Notes: a model not told the origin generated them from the letters alone. A stretch of 61,630 nucleotides of DNA from Blastococcus atacamensis (GCF_002938425.1 NZ_POQU01000013.1:1-61630), one strand, 5' to 3'; counted from the stretch's first letter, positions 20,507 through 29,186 are shown. Numbers and translations are program-made.

Positions 20507-21877
20507 GTGAACTCCACTTCCGCCGTCACCGGAGGCACGACCGCCCGCGCCACGCGCTGGGTGGCCCCGCTGTGCTGGATCGCCGTCCTGCTCGACGGGT
20601 TCGACCTCGTCGTCGTCGGCACCGTCGTGCCGACCCTGAGGACGCCGGAGGTCTGGGGGCTGAGCGGCAGCGGCGCGACCGCCGTCATCACCGTCGGACT
20701 CGTCGGGATGATGATCGGCGCACTGACGATCGGCACGCTCACCGACATGGTCGGACGCCGCAAGGCGCTGATCGGCGCGGTGGTCTCGTTCTCGCTGTTC
20801 ACGCTGCTGTGCGCGGTCGCCCCGAACGCAACGGTGTTCGGCGTGCTGCGTTTCCTCGCCGGCCTCGGCCTGGGTGGTTGCCTGCCCACGGCGATCGCGA
20901 TGGTCAACGAGTTCACCCGCGCCGGACGCAGCGGTCGCGCGACCACCACGATGATGACCGGCTACCACGTGGGCGCCGTCGCCACGGCGGCCCTGGCCAT
21001 CGTGGTCATCCCCGAGCTGGGCTGGCGCTGGATGTTCGTCATCGGTGCGCTGCCGGCCCTGGTGCTGGTGCCGGTGATGCTCGCCAAGCTGCCCGAGTCG
21101 GCTGCCTTCCTCGTCGCGCACGGCCGTCGGGTCGAGGCGGAGCAGGTCGCCGCCCGCTACGGGCTCGAGCTGGAGCAGCCGGCCGCACCGGTCGCGCCGG
21201 GGGCGGGGGGGACCAGCGCCGGAGGTGCCGCCGCGACACTGCGGACCCTGTTCGCCTCGACCTACCTGCGCAACACGGTCGCGGTCGGCGGCACGTCGTT
21301 CATGGGCCTGCTGCTGGTCTACGGCCTGAACAACTGGCTGCCGACCATCATGCGCGAGGCCGGTTACGACCTGGGGGACTCGCTGGCCTTCCTGCTGGTG
21401 CTCAACGTGGGCGCCGTCGTCGGACTGCTGGTCGCCGGTACCGTCGCCGACCGGGTGGGTGCCCGCCGGGCCGGGATGGCCTGGTTCGCCGCTGGTGCGG
21501 TGTTCCTGGCGCTGCTCTCGGTCGAGCTGCCGACGGCGGGCTTGTACGCGATGTGCTTCGCCACCGGCTGCTTCGTGTTCAGCGCCCAGGTGCTGGTCTA
21601 CGCGTTCACCAGCGCCCACTACCCGCCGCAGGTGCGGGCGACGGCGCTGGGCTGGTCGGCCGGCGCCGGGCGCACCGGGGCGATCGTCGGGCCGGTCATC
21701 ACCGGGGCGTTGGTCACCGCCGGGATCGCCTACCCCTGGGGCTTCTACATGTTCGCCGTGGTCGGTGTGCTCGGTGCGGTCGCGCTGAGCAGTACGCGCT
21801 CCGCCGGAGCGCACCGCGATGACATCGCGGTCCTCCGGACCGCACCGCGGTCAGGAGCCGTGCCCGAGCAGGGCTGA
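20507..21877 (+). CDS. MFS transporter, aromatic acid:proton symporter-like (AAHS)
   Basis: 456 residues with about 12 membrane helices. WIAVLLDGFDLVVVGTVVP carries the D-G-x-D signature of the AAHS group in helix 1. GTLTDMVGRRKALI is the loop 2-3 motif and AGTVADRVGARRAG its second-half counterpart. The Pro/Gly-rich centre (about residues 225-245) is the cytoplasmic loop. Relatives import benzoate, 4-hydroxybenzoate or protocatechuate, but no aromatic catabolic genes are nearby, so the substrate is open. GTG at 20507 follows GAGGGGA. Confidence 0.86.
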   Translation: MNSTSAVTGGTTARATRWVAPLCWIAVLLDGFDLVVVGTVVPTLRTPEVWGLSGSGATAVITVGLVGMMIGALTIGTLTDMVGRRKALIGAVVSFSLFTLLCAVAPNATVFGVLRFLAGLGLGGCLPTAIAMVNEFTRAGRSGRATTTMMTGYHVGAVATAALAIVVIPELGWRWMFVIGALPALVLVPVMLAKLPESAAFLVAHGRRVEAEQVAARYGLELEQPAAPVAPGAGGTSAGGAAATLRTLFASTYLRNTVAVGGTSFMGLLLVYGLNNWLPTIMREAGYDLGDSLAFLLVLNVGAVVGLLVAGTVADRVGARRAGMAWFAAGAVFLALLSVELPTAGLYAMCFATGCFVFSAQVLVYAFTSAHYPPQVRATALGWSAGAGRTGAIVGPVITGALVTAGIAYPWGFYMFAVVGVLGAVALSSTRSAGAHRDDIAVLRTAPRSGAVPEQG

Positions 21878-21885
21878 GCCGCTGC

Positions 21886-21927
21886 GTCGTGCCTGCGCGG
21901 ACCCCTCCGGGGCCCACTCGGCACGAC
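21886..21927. terminator. Nested hairpin between converging genes
   Basis: GTCGTGCC (21886-21893) pairs with GGCACGAC (21920-21927), enclosing a smaller CCCC-TCC-GGGG hairpin (21902-21912). It lies between the MFS and PAC2 genes, which converge. Confidence 0.7.
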
Positions 21928-21938
21928 CCGCCGTGCCG

Positions 21939-22886
21939 TCAGTCGCGCTTGCGGTCCTGGTCGGCGAGGAAGCGCTCGAACTCGGCCCCGATCTCGTCGG
22001 CGCTGGGCACCTCGCCCGCGGCGCCGAGCAGGTCGGTGCCCTCGCGGGCCGCGGTGAACGAGTCGTACTGCTGCTCCAGGGCGGCGACGACGGCGGTGTT
22101 GTCCGCCGACCGGCCGATCTGCTCGTCGATCTCGGTGCGGTGGGCGTCGGCGGCCTCGCGCAGCGAGTCGGTCGGCAGGCGCAGCCCTGTCAGCCGCTCC
22201 AGGTGCTCGATCAGGGTGAGCGAGGCGGCCGGGTAGGTGGCCTGGGCCAGGTAGTGCGGCACGTGCGCGGCCACCCCGAGCGCGTCCACGCCGACCTCGC
22301 CCATGCGCAGCTCCAGCAGGGCGGAGACGCTGCCGGGGATCTGCATCTCGCCCCAGTACACCGGATAGGGCTCGATCAGCTGACGGCGCGTGGCGTGCGC
22401 GGTGACGGTGACCGGGCGGGTGTGCGGCACCGGCATCGGGATCGCCTGCAGGGCCACCACGCTTGTGACGCCGAGCCGGTCGACCAGCGTTCCCACGGCG
22501 GCGACGAACCGCTCCCATGCGTAGTCGGGCTCCGCACCGTGCAGCAGCAGGAACGTCTCGCCGGCGTCGTCCTCCACCGCGTGGATCGCCAGTTCCGGGG
22601 CGGTGAACGACTCGTACCGGTCGCTGTTGAACGTCATGCGCGGGCGGCGGGCCCGGTAGTCCACCAGGCGGTCGACGTCGAAGCGCGCGACCATCTCGGA
22701 GGGGAGGCTGTCCAGCAGGTGAGCACCGGCGCGACTGCCCGCCGAAGCGGCGTCGAAGTCCCCGGCGAGGTCGTGCACCAACACCAGCCCGCGTCGCTCG
22801 GCCGGATCGGTGACCGCCGCCTCGCGGTCGAGGAACCGGTCTGCCGCGGGGAGCAGCTCGACGAGCTCCTCCGGGAACTGGGCCAC
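21939..22886 (-). CDS. PAC2 family protein
   Basis: 315 residues. It belongs to the PAC2 (proteasome assembly chaperone 2) superfamily common in actinobacteria. The core includes LVLVHDLAGDFDAASAG, the region around VALQAIPMPVPHTRPV, and LGVAAHVPHYLAQATYPAA, followed by a helical C-terminal 90 residues ending FERFLADQDRKRD. Bacterial members have no proven role, and a link to the actinobacterial proteasome is only suggested by the family name. GTG at 22886 follows AGGAGG by 7 nt, a strong start. Confidence 0.85.
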   Translation of the reverse strand: MAQFPEELVELLPAADRFLDREAAVTDPAERRGLVLVHDLAGDFDAASAGSRAGAHLLDSLPSEMVARFDVDRLVDYRARRPRMTFNSDRYESFTAPELAIHAVEDDAGETFLLLHGAEPDYAWERFVAAVGTLVDRLGVTSVVALQAIPMPVPHTRPVTVTAHATRRQLIEPYPVYWGEMQIPGSVSALLELRMGEVGVDALGVAAHVPHYLAQATYPAASLTLIEHLERLTGLRLPTDSLREAADAHRTEIDEQIGRSADNTAVVAALEQQYDSFTAAREGTDLLGAAGEVPSADEIGAEFERFLADQDRKRD

Positions 22887-22980
22887 GGTGGGACCTCCTG
22901 GGGTGGGAACGACGCGGTACTCCCGGTGCAGCGCCCGGAGGCGACCCCGGCATTCCCGTGGTCCCCCGAGGGGGCGTGGA

Positions 22981-24282
22981 TCAGCTCTTCCGGGGCTCCG
23001 CGGGCGGCGCGACCTGCTCGCGGGTGACGGTGGTCCCGGAGTCGTCGCCCTCGACGCGCGCGCGGGTGCCGTCGTCGGCGATCTCGGGTGACTTGTCGTC
23101 GAGCTCGTCGCGGACGTACCGGTAGACGACGGCGATGAGCGCGGCGACCGGAACACCCAGGAAGGCGCCGATGATGCCGGCCAGGCTGCTGCCCGCGGTG
23201 ACGGCGAGGATGACGACGGCGGCGTGCAGGTTGAACCCGCGGCCCTGGATGATCGGCTGCAGCACGTTCCCCTCGAGCTGCTGCACGATCAGCACGATGA
23301 TCAGCACGATCAGCGCGGTGCCGAAGCCCTGGTCGACGAGGGCGACGAGGACGGCGAAGGCGCCGGCGACGAACGCACCGATGATGGGGATGAACGCGCC
23401 GAAGAAGGTCAGGATCGCGAGCGGCAGGATTAGGGGCACGTCGAGGATCCACAGCCCGACGCCGATGAACAAGGCGTCGACGAAGCCGACGATCGCCTGC
23501 TGGCGGATGAACTCCGACAGCGTCGCCCACGTCTTGTAGGACAGCGCCGCGACGTGGCGGGCGGCCCGGGGGCCGGTCTGGGCGGACAGCCACGGTACCC
23601 AGCGCGGGCCGTCCTTGAGGAAGAAGAAGCAGAGGATCAGGGCGAGCACCAGGTTGATCAGCCCGTTGCCGACGGCCGAGACGCCGGTCACCGCGTAGCC
23701 GGCGATGTTCTGCGCGTTGCCCTGGATGGAGTCGATGACCGAGTCGACGGCGTTGCCGACCTGGTCCTCGCCGAGGTTCAGCGGGGGCCCCTGGAACCAT
23801 GCCTGGACGTCTTGCAGGCCGGCGGTGGCCTGGTCGGCCAGTTCGGTGACCTGGTTGGCGACCTGGGGGGCGATGGCGGCGATGATGCCGCCGAAGATCG
23901 CGAGGAAGCCCAGCAGGACGACGGCCGCGGCAAGTGCGGGTGGGGCGCCGTGCTTGCGCAGGAACCGCGTCGGCGGCCACAGCACGGTGGCGATGAGCAG
24001 GCCGAGCACGATCGGCAGCAGGATGACCCAGAGCTTGCCGAGGACGTACCCGAGCACGTAGACCGCCGCCAGGATGAGCAGCAGCTGCCCCGACAGGGTG
24101 GCGAGCGTCCGCAGCCCGCGCTGCACCTTGGGCCCCCGACCGTGGGTAGGTGCCGGGGAGCTGGTGACGGCCGGTGCGCCGTCGTCCTCGCGGGGTGCCG
24201 GCCGGGGGCGTGGCTCGTGCTCGCCGCGCGGAGCAGCAGACGTCCGACCGGGCAGGCGCAACCTCATGGTCAGCGATCCCAT
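22981..24282 (-). CDS. AI-2E family transporter (permease)
   Basis: About 433 residues with roughly eight membrane helices in the usual pattern: a hydrophobic pair near residues 60-105, a long extracytoplasmic segment (about 115-190), then helices up to DGTALIVLIIVLIVQQLEGN-like sequence near 23280-23320. FFFLKDGPRW and the QQLEGNVLQPIIQGRG loop are typical. The substrate is unknown; the name comes from TqsA. ATG at 24282 or 24267 is possible and neither has a good Shine-Dalgarno. The gene is divergent from the PPOX gene. A second paralogue is at 31486-32826. Confidence 0.88.
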   Translation of the reverse strand: MGSLTMRLRLPGRTSAAPRGEHEPRPRPAPREDDGAPAVTSSPAPTHGRGPKVQRGLRTLATLSGQLLLILAAVYVLGYVLGKLWVILLPIVLGLLIATVLWPPTRFLRKHGAPPALAAAVVLLGFLAIFGGIIAAIAPQVANQVTELADQATAGLQDVQAWFQGPPLNLGEDQVGNAVDSVIDSIQGNAQNIAGYAVTGVSAVGNGLINLVLALILCFFFLKDGPRWVPWLSAQTGPRAARHVAALSYKTWATLSEFIRQQAIVGFVDALFIGVGLWILDVPLILPLAILTFFGAFIPIIGAFVAGAFAVLVALVDQGFGTALIVLIIVLIVQQLEGNVLQPIIQGRGFNLHAAVVILAVTAGSSLAGIIGAFLGVPVAALIAVVYRYVRDELDDKSPEIADDGTRARVEGDDSGTTVTREQVAPPAEPRKS

Positions 24283-24346
24283 CACACATCGACACCGACG
24301 ACCGGCCGAGAAACGATCATCACACCCGCGTCGTAGCGTTCGTGGC

Positions 24347-24814
24347 ATGCCGAAGATCGCCACCGCCGACCGGGTCGACCGGGCCGAGCTCCTCGACTTC
24401 CTGCGCCCCCGGCACCGGGCCGTCCTGCTGACCCGCAGATCGGCGGGCGCGCCGCAGCTGTCCCCGGTCACCTGCGGGGTCGACGCCGAGGGGCGCGTCG
24501 TCATCTCCACCTATCCGCAGCGGGCGAAGGTGGCGAACGCGCGGCGCGAGCCGGCCGTGTCGCTGTGCGTGCTCTCCGACGAGTGGGACGGGCCCTGGGT
24601 GCAGGTGGACGGCGAGGCCGAGGTGCTCGACCTGCCGGAGGCACTGGACCCGCTGGTGGAGTACTTCCGCTCGATCAGCGGCGAGCACCCGGACTGGGAC
24701 GAGTACCGGGCGGCGATGGCGAAGCAGGGCAAGTCGCTGGTGCGGATCAGCATCACCGGGTGGGGCCCCATCGCGACCGGTGGCTTCCCCGCTTCCGTGG
24801 TCGACAAGCTCTGA
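24347..24814 (+). CDS. PPOX-class F420-dependent oxidoreductase-like protein
   Basis: 155 residues with the split-barrel FMN/F420-binding fold of the pyridoxamine 5'-phosphate oxidase superfamily: HRAVLLTRRSAGAPQLSPV, then GRVVISTYPQRAKVANARR (cofactor phosphate contacts) and WVQVDGEAEVLDL. Actinobacterial members of this size often use F420, but the cofactor cannot be read here. TAGCGT (24334-24339) lies 7 nt before the ATG with no Shine-Dalgarno, suggesting a leaderless transcript. Confidence 0.85.
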   Translation: MPKIATADRVDRAELLDFLRPRHRAVLLTRRSAGAPQLSPVTCGVDAEGRVVISTYPQRAKVANARREPAVSLCVLSDEWDGPWVQVDGEAEVLDLPEALDPLVEYFRSISGEHPDWDEYRAAMAKQGKSLVRISITGWGPIATGGFPASVVDKL

Positions 24815-24817
24815 ACC

Positions 24818-24852
24818 TTGCTTCAGGCAAGGAAAGGTGCCAGACTTGTCGG
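24818..24852 (+). promoter_or_regulatory. Predicted leaderless promoter of the SatD gene
   Basis: TTGCTT (24818-24823) and CAGACT (24841-24846) are 17 nt apart and CAGACT ends 6 nt before the ATG at 24853. Start of transcription at the start codon is expected. This is the clearest -35/-10 pair in the window. Confidence 0.6.
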
Positions 24853-25440
24853 ATGCCGTACGTGCTGACCGTCGACCAGCGGGCGAGCAGGCGCGGTCCC
24901 GACCGCGTCGGCGAGGCCCTGACCGAGTTGACCTCGGCTGTCCGCCCCGTGCTGCCCTTCGAGCGGACCGCCGGGGACGAGTTCCAGGGCGTCCTCGGCT
25001 CGCCCGAGGAAGTCGTCGACGTCGCCGTCCGGCTTGTCCGCCTCGGCGGCTGGAGCATCGGGATCGGCGCCGGCCCCGTGCAGAGCCCGCTGCCCCCCAG
25101 CACCCGGGCCGCGACCGGACCGGCCTTCCTCAGCGCCCGCCGCGCCGTGGACGCGGCCAAGCAGCGCCCGATGCGGCTCGCGGTCCGCGGCGCCGTCCCG
25201 CCCGACGCGGCGGACGCGCAAGCGGTGCTCAGCGCGCTCGCGGTGCTCGTCGGCCGGCGCAGCGACCAGGCATGGGAGGCGATCGACCTCGTCGACGGCG
25301 GCCGCACCCAGGCGGAGGCGGCAGCGGAGCTCGGCATCTCCCGGCAGGCGGTGGGGCAACGGCTCGCCGCAGCCTCCTGGGAGCTGGAGCGCGAGCTGCG
25401 ACCGACCGCCGCCCGGCTCCTGGCGAGGGCGGCGGGATGA
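24853..25440 (+). CDS. SatD family protein with C-terminal helix-turn-helix
   Basis: 195 residues. The N-terminal part (about 1-110) resembles SatD proteins: a DQRASRRGPDRV opening, then FERTAGDEFQGVLGSPEEV, which echoes the GDEFQ of SatD and superficially GGDEF. Residues about 145-180 form a sigma-like helix-turn-helix, GGRTQAEAAAELGISRQAVG. It probably binds DNA or regulates in response to an unknown signal. The stop overlaps the start of a membrane-protein gene (ATGA). SatD genes elsewhere also pair with small membrane proteins. The precise role is unknown. Confidence 0.75.
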   Translation: MPYVLTVDQRASRRGPDRVGEALTELTSAVRPVLPFERTAGDEFQGVLGSPEEVVDVAVRLVRLGGWSIGIGAGPVQSPLPPSTRAATGPAFLSARRAVDAAKQRPMRLAVRGAVPPDAADAQAVLSALAVLVGRRSDQAWEAIDLVDGGRTQAEAAAELGISRQAVGQRLAAASWELERELRPTAARLLARAAG

Positions 25441-25958
25441 CCGTCGCGGTACTCGTGCTGCAGGTCCTGGTCGCGCTGGCCGGGCTGACCCTGACCGTCC
25501 GCGGTGAACGACGGCCCGTCGTCGCCGGAGGCGCGGTGGCCCTCGTCGGCGCGCTCGTCGTCGCAGCCGCGCTCGCCTGGCTCGGGGAGGCCGGCAGCGG
25601 GGAACAGCAGGCCGCCACGCTCCTGGCCTTCCTGGCCGCGGTCACCGGCGGCGGTCCCGTGGCGACGGCGGTGCTGCACGCCGCCGATCCCGCGGCCGTC
25701 GGCGTCTCCGGCGGTCCGCAGGACCCCGACATCCTGCGCGGCGGGGCCTGGATCGGCGTCCTCGAGCGCGCCGCCGTCGCCGGGACGCTGCTGGCGGGCT
25801 GGCCCGAGGGGCTGGCCGTCGTCCTGGCGGTGAAGGGGCTCGGGCGCTTCTCGGAGCTGCGCGCCCCGGCCGCGGCCGAGCGGTTCATCGTCGGCACGCT
25901 GGCCAGCGCTCTGTGGGCCGCGGCGTGCGTGGGCGTGGCCGTCCTGCTGCGCACCTGA
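25437..25958 (+). CDS. Small integral membrane protein paired with SatD
   Basis: 173 residues with about five hydrophobic segments: TVAVLVLQVLVALAGLTL at the N terminus, GGAVALVGALVVAAALAW, a middle stretch near residues 60-75, one near 110-130 and a last one, IVGTLASALWAAACVGVAVL. FSELRAPAAAERFIVGTLAS recalls the membrane partners of SatD. The start overlaps the SatD stop by 4 bases, so the pair is co-translated and likely works together. No known transport motif is visible. Confidence 0.7.
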   Translation: MTVAVLVLQVLVALAGLTLTVRGERRPVVAGGAVALVGALVVAAALAWLGEAGSGEQQAATLLAFLAAVTGGGPVATAVLHAADPAAVGVSGGPQDPDILRGGAWIGVLERAAVAGTLLAGWPEGLAVVLAVKGLGRFSELRAPAAAERFIVGTLASALWAAACVGVAVLLRT

Positions 25959-25993
25959 GCCGTCCCCCGATCGGTGGGCGTCCCCACCTGCGC

Positions 25994-26019
25994 GTTTCCC
26001 CGGAACGATCATGGGGCAG
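25994..26019 (+). promoter_or_regulatory. Possible SigF-like promoter of the repeat-protein operon
   Basis: GTTT (25994-25997), 16 nt, then GGGCAG (26014-26019), one mismatch from the SigF -10 GGGTA. It would start transcription about 23 nt before the GTG of the repeat protein. Tentative. Confidence 0.35.
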
Positions 26020-26048
26020 TGCGGGGCCCCCGTCCCGAGGAGGCCCCC

Positions 26049-26699
26049 GTGAGCCAGCACGACGACCTGCGCCCGCTCTCGCCGGAGGAGCTCGCCGCCG
26101 AGACCGGCGCCGCTCTGCCCGACAAGGAGGTCATCTCGCTCCTGGACCTCAACGCCGACCTCGACATCGCACTCGACGCCGCCGCGCCGATCGACCTCGC
26201 GGTCGCCGCCAACGCCAATGTCGCGGCGCCGATCGACGCCGCCGTCGGTGCCAACGTCCTCTCCGTGGACTCCTCCGCGCAGGCGCTGTCCGACCAGGGC
26301 GTGCTGATCGACCAGGGCATCACCGGCGAGGCCGTCGCCACCGCGCCCCAGGACAGCACCATCGGCCAGACCGATGACACCGTCGGTGACGCGCCCTCCC
26401 CGGCCCTGGCCGACGGCACGGCCGACGGAACCACCGAGACCGTCGGCGACCCGCTGTCGGGCGACCTGCTGAACGTGGACGTCGACCTCGCCGCCGACGT
26501 GGACCTGGCGGCGCCCGTGGCAGGGGCGGTGGCTGCCAACGCCAACGTCGCGGCTCCCATCGACGCGGCCGTCGCGGCCAACATCGGATCGGTGGGGTCC
26601 GAGGCCGTCGCAGTGGCCCAGCAGGACGCGATCATCACCCAGGACATCGACGCGAACGCCCAGGCCACGGCCGACCAGCAGTCCTCGATCCAGCAGTGA
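26049..26699 (+). CDS. Acidic Ala/Asp repeat protein, possible precursor substrate
   Basis: 216 residues, function unknown. It reads as a leader-like N terminus (1-30; LSPEELAAETGAALPDKEV) plus two copies of a 77-residue module, 31-107 and 140-216, separated by a 32-residue linker. Each module contains two 14-residue units of the type AAPIDxAVxANxxx (45-58, 59-72; 154-167, 168-181) and ends in a Gln-rich stretch (DQGVLIDQG / QQDAIITQD). The protein has no Cys, no aromatic residue and almost no Lys or Arg. There is no signal peptide. GTG at 26049 follows CGAGGAGG. The next gene, 19 bases on, is a PqqD-like/M50 protease. That suggests a secreted or processed peptide, but this is inference. Confidence 0.75.
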   Translation: MSQHDDLRPLSPEELAAETGAALPDKEVISLLDLNADLDIALDAAAPIDLAVAANANVAAPIDAAVGANVLSVDSSAQALSDQGVLIDQGITGEAVATAPQDSTIGQTDDTVGDAPSPALADGTADGTTETVGDPLSGDLLNVDVDLAADVDLAAPVAGAVAANANVAAPIDAAVAANIGSVGSEAVAVAQQDAIITQDIDANAQATADQQSSIQQ

Positions 26700-26718
26700 C
26701 CACTCGCCGCTCCCGCAC

Positions 26719-29115
26719 ATGACCGACCACCCCACCAGGCCGATCCCCGTCTCCGTCGGCCCGGGTCCCCAGCCGGTGACCGACGCAGACGGGGAGGTCC
26801 TGGCGCGGGCGGACGGGCTGCAGCTGCTCGGCGAGGTGCCCGGCTCGGGCTACCGCCGTCCGCCGGCCCTGGCGCGCCGCGGCGACGGTCAGGTCGTCTC
26901 GCTGACCCCGCTGCTCGCCCAGGTCCTGACCGCCGTCGACGGACGGGCGACGGTCGGTGAGGTGGCCGAACGGGTCAGTGCGTCCACCGGCCGGCTCGTC
27001 CGGCCCGACGACGTCCGGCAGCTCGTGGCCGCCTCGCTGCGCCCGCTGGGCCTGCTGCGGCGCGCGGACGGCAGCGAGCCCGAGCTCCGTCGAGCCGATC
27101 CGCTCCTGGCGCTCCGGTGGCGTCGCGTCGTCACCGATCCGGCGGTCACCCGGTGGATCACCGCGCCCTTCAGCGCGCTGTTCTCCCCGCTCGTGGTCGT
27201 GCCGGTGGTCCTGGCCTTCGGTGCGGTGGCGGCCTGGGTGCTGTTCGACCAGGGCCTCGCCGCCGCGACCGCGCAGGCCTTCGCGAACCCGGCCCTGTTC
27301 CTGACCGTCGTCGTCGTGACCGTGCTGTCGGCCGGGTTCCACGAGTTCGGGCACGCCGCCGCGGCCCGGTACGGCGGAGCCAGCCCGGGGACGATGGGCT
27401 TCGGCATCTACCTGTTCTGGCCGGCCTTCTACACCGACGTCACCGACAGCTACCGCCTCGGCCGGGCCGGCCGGGTGCGGACCGACCTCGGCGGCCTGTA
27501 CTTCAACGCCCTGGTCGTCCTGCTGTCCTTCGCGGTGTGGTGGGTGTCCGGCTGGCACGCCGTCCTGCTGCTGGTCGCCACGCAGGTGCTGCAGATGATC
27601 CGCCAGCTGGCGCCGCTGCTGCGCTTCGACGGCTACCACGTGCTTGCCGACCTGACGGGCGTGCCCGATCTCTACCAGCGCATGGGCCCGGTGATGTCGG
27701 GACTGCTGCCGGGACGCTGGCGGCAGCCCGAGGCGACGGCGCTGAAGACGTGGGCCCGGATCGTGATCATCGCCTGGGTGCTGCTCGTGGTCCCGCTGAT
27801 GGCCGCCTCCCTCCTGCTCATGGTGCTCGCGCTGCCGAGGCTGCTGGCGACGGCGTGGGCGGCGATCGGTCGGCAGGGCGCGCTGCTCGGTTCCGCCTTC
27901 GGCGAGGGGGACGTCTTGGGCGTCCTGGCCCGGATCCTGGCGATCGTCGCCCTGCTGATCCCGCTGCTCGGCATCGGCTACGTCCTGGCCAGGACGGTGC
28001 GGCAGGTGGTAGGCGCCGTCCGGCGGCGGACCGAGGGGCGCCCGGTTCGCCGGGCCGTCGCCGTCGTCGTCGCCGCTGCGCTCGTCGCCGGGCTGGGATG
28101 GGCGTGGTGGCCGACGGGCGACCGGTACCGTCCCGTGCGCGCTTGGGAGGGCGGCACGGTCCTCGACGTCCTGCCGGCGTCGTCGCTGACCACCCTCGGC
28201 GAGGGCAGCACCGGCAGCGCCGCCACGCTGTGGCCTGCCGACGCCGGCCCGCTGCCGACCGCCGACCGGCCCGAGCTCGCGCTGGTGATGGTGCCCCGGA
28301 GCGCCACGGGGCAGGCGCCCGTCGAGGACGACGCCCCGGCGGAGGCCCCCACCTGGGTCTTCCCCTTCGACCGGCCGCTGCCGCCGGGAGAGGACGACAA
28401 CCAGGCGCTGGCGGTCAACACCGAGGACGGGTCGGTGCGGTACGACGTCTCCTTCGCCCTGGTCTGGGTCGACGACGAGACGGCGGTCAACCGGAACGAG
28501 GCCTACGCCCTGGCCAGCTGCCGCGACTGCACCACCGTCGCCGTGGCGTTCCAGGTGGTCCTGCTGGTCGGCTCGGTCGACGTCGTGGTGCCGGAGAACA
28601 TCGCCGCCGCGGTCAACTACACCTGCATCGAGTGCGTCACCTCCGCCCTGGCGACGCAGCTGGTGCTCAGCCTCCCGGGACCCCTCGAGGGGAGCGCCGC
28701 GCGCGAGCTCGAGTCGATCTGGGCAGAGCTGCAGGAGTTCGGGCGCACCCTCCGGGGCCTGCCGCTGGCCGAGATCCGGGGCCGGCTCGCGGACTTCGAG
28801 CAGCGCATCCTCGAGGTGGTGCAGGCGGAAGCGCGGCCCGAGGACGCCGACGCGCCCGCCGACGCCCCGCCGACGGGGACCGCGACCCCCACCGGGCCGG
28901 CGCCCGGCACCGGCACCGGAGGGGCGACGACCGACGACGAGGCCGGCGCCGACGACGACGGCGCGCCGTCGACCGGGACCGGGGCGCCGGAGGAGGGCGA
29001 CCCCGCGACGCCGACGACCACGGGGGTCGGCAGCGGGACGTCGGGAGCGACCGCGACGACCGCGCCCGAGGAGAGCCCCGCGGACACGACGGCGCCCGCG
29101 AGCCCCACCGGCTGA
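26719..29115 (+). CDS. PqqD-like/M50 membrane zinc metalloprotease with CxxC outer domain
   Basis: 798 residues. A soluble N terminus (about 30-115; SLTPLLAQVLTAVDGRATVG, VAERVSASTGRLV) resembles the PqqD/RRE winged helix that grips peptide leaders. A multi-helix M50 core (about 145-445) has HEFGH at 208-212 and FDGYHVLADL at 303-312, giving two His, Glu and a third metal ligand Asp. After a helix near 455 comes a probable outer domain (470-700) with Cys601/604 and Cys636/639 in two CxxC pairs (ASCRDCTTVAVAF, YTCIECVT), then a Thr/Pro/Asp-rich tail (700-798). It resembles the putative peptide zinc metalloproteases (YydH-like). Its partner is probably the repeat protein upstream. Confidence 0.85.
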   Translation: MTDHPTRPIPVSVGPGPQPVTDADGEVLARADGLQLLGEVPGSGYRRPPALARRGDGQVVSLTPLLAQVLTAVDGRATVGEVAERVSASTGRLVRPDDVRQLVAASLRPLGLLRRADGSEPELRRADPLLALRWRRVVTDPAVTRWITAPFSALFSPLVVVPVVLAFGAVAAWVLFDQGLAAATAQAFANPALFLTVVVVTVLSAGFHEFGHAAAARYGGASPGTMGFGIYLFWPAFYTDVTDSYRLGRAGRVRTDLGGLYFNALVVLLSFAVWWVSGWHAVLLLVATQVLQMIRQLAPLLRFDGYHVLADLTGVPDLYQRMGPVMSGLLPGRWRQPEATALKTWARIVIIAWVLLVVPLMAASLLLMVLALPRLLATAWAAIGRQGALLGSAFGEGDVLGVLARILAIVALLIPLLGIGYVLARTVRQVVGAVRRRTEGRPVRRAVAVVVAAALVAGLGWAWWPTGDRYRPVRAWEGGTVLDVLPASSLTTLGEGSTGSAATLWPADAGPLPTADRPELALVMVPRSATGQAPVEDDAPAEAPTWVFPFDRPLPPGEDDNQALAVNTEDGSVRYDVSFALVWVDDETAVNRNEAYALASCRDCTTVAVAFQVVLLVGSVDVVVPENIAAAVNYTCIECVTSALATQLVLSLPGPLEGSAARELESIWAELQEFGRTLRGLPLAEIRGRLADFEQRILEVVQAEARPEDADAPADAPPTGTATPTGPAPGTGTGGATTDDEAGADDDGAPSTGTGAPEEGDPATPTTTGVGSGTSGATATTAPEESPADTTAPASPTG

Positions 29116-29186
29116 CCGGCGACCAGCGAGCCGGGCGCCCGCACGGAACAATGGCCACGACCCCCGTCGTCCCTCCTGGAGGCCCC

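Noticed and set aside
18337-20949. An 870-codon minus-strand frame across fur, katA and the MFS start
   Set aside because: It is a shadow of the catalase coding frame; the sense strand has clear catalytic motifs and ribosome sites.
24853-25440. GDEFQ as a diguanylate cyclase (GGDEF) signature
   Set aside because: The rest of the GGDEF domain is missing and the motif fits SatD proteins.
26635-29151. An 838-codon minus-strand frame opposite the M50 gene
   Set aside because: Composition is Arg/Gly/Asp/Gln shadow sequence with no recognisable fold; the sense frame has HEFGH and membrane helices.
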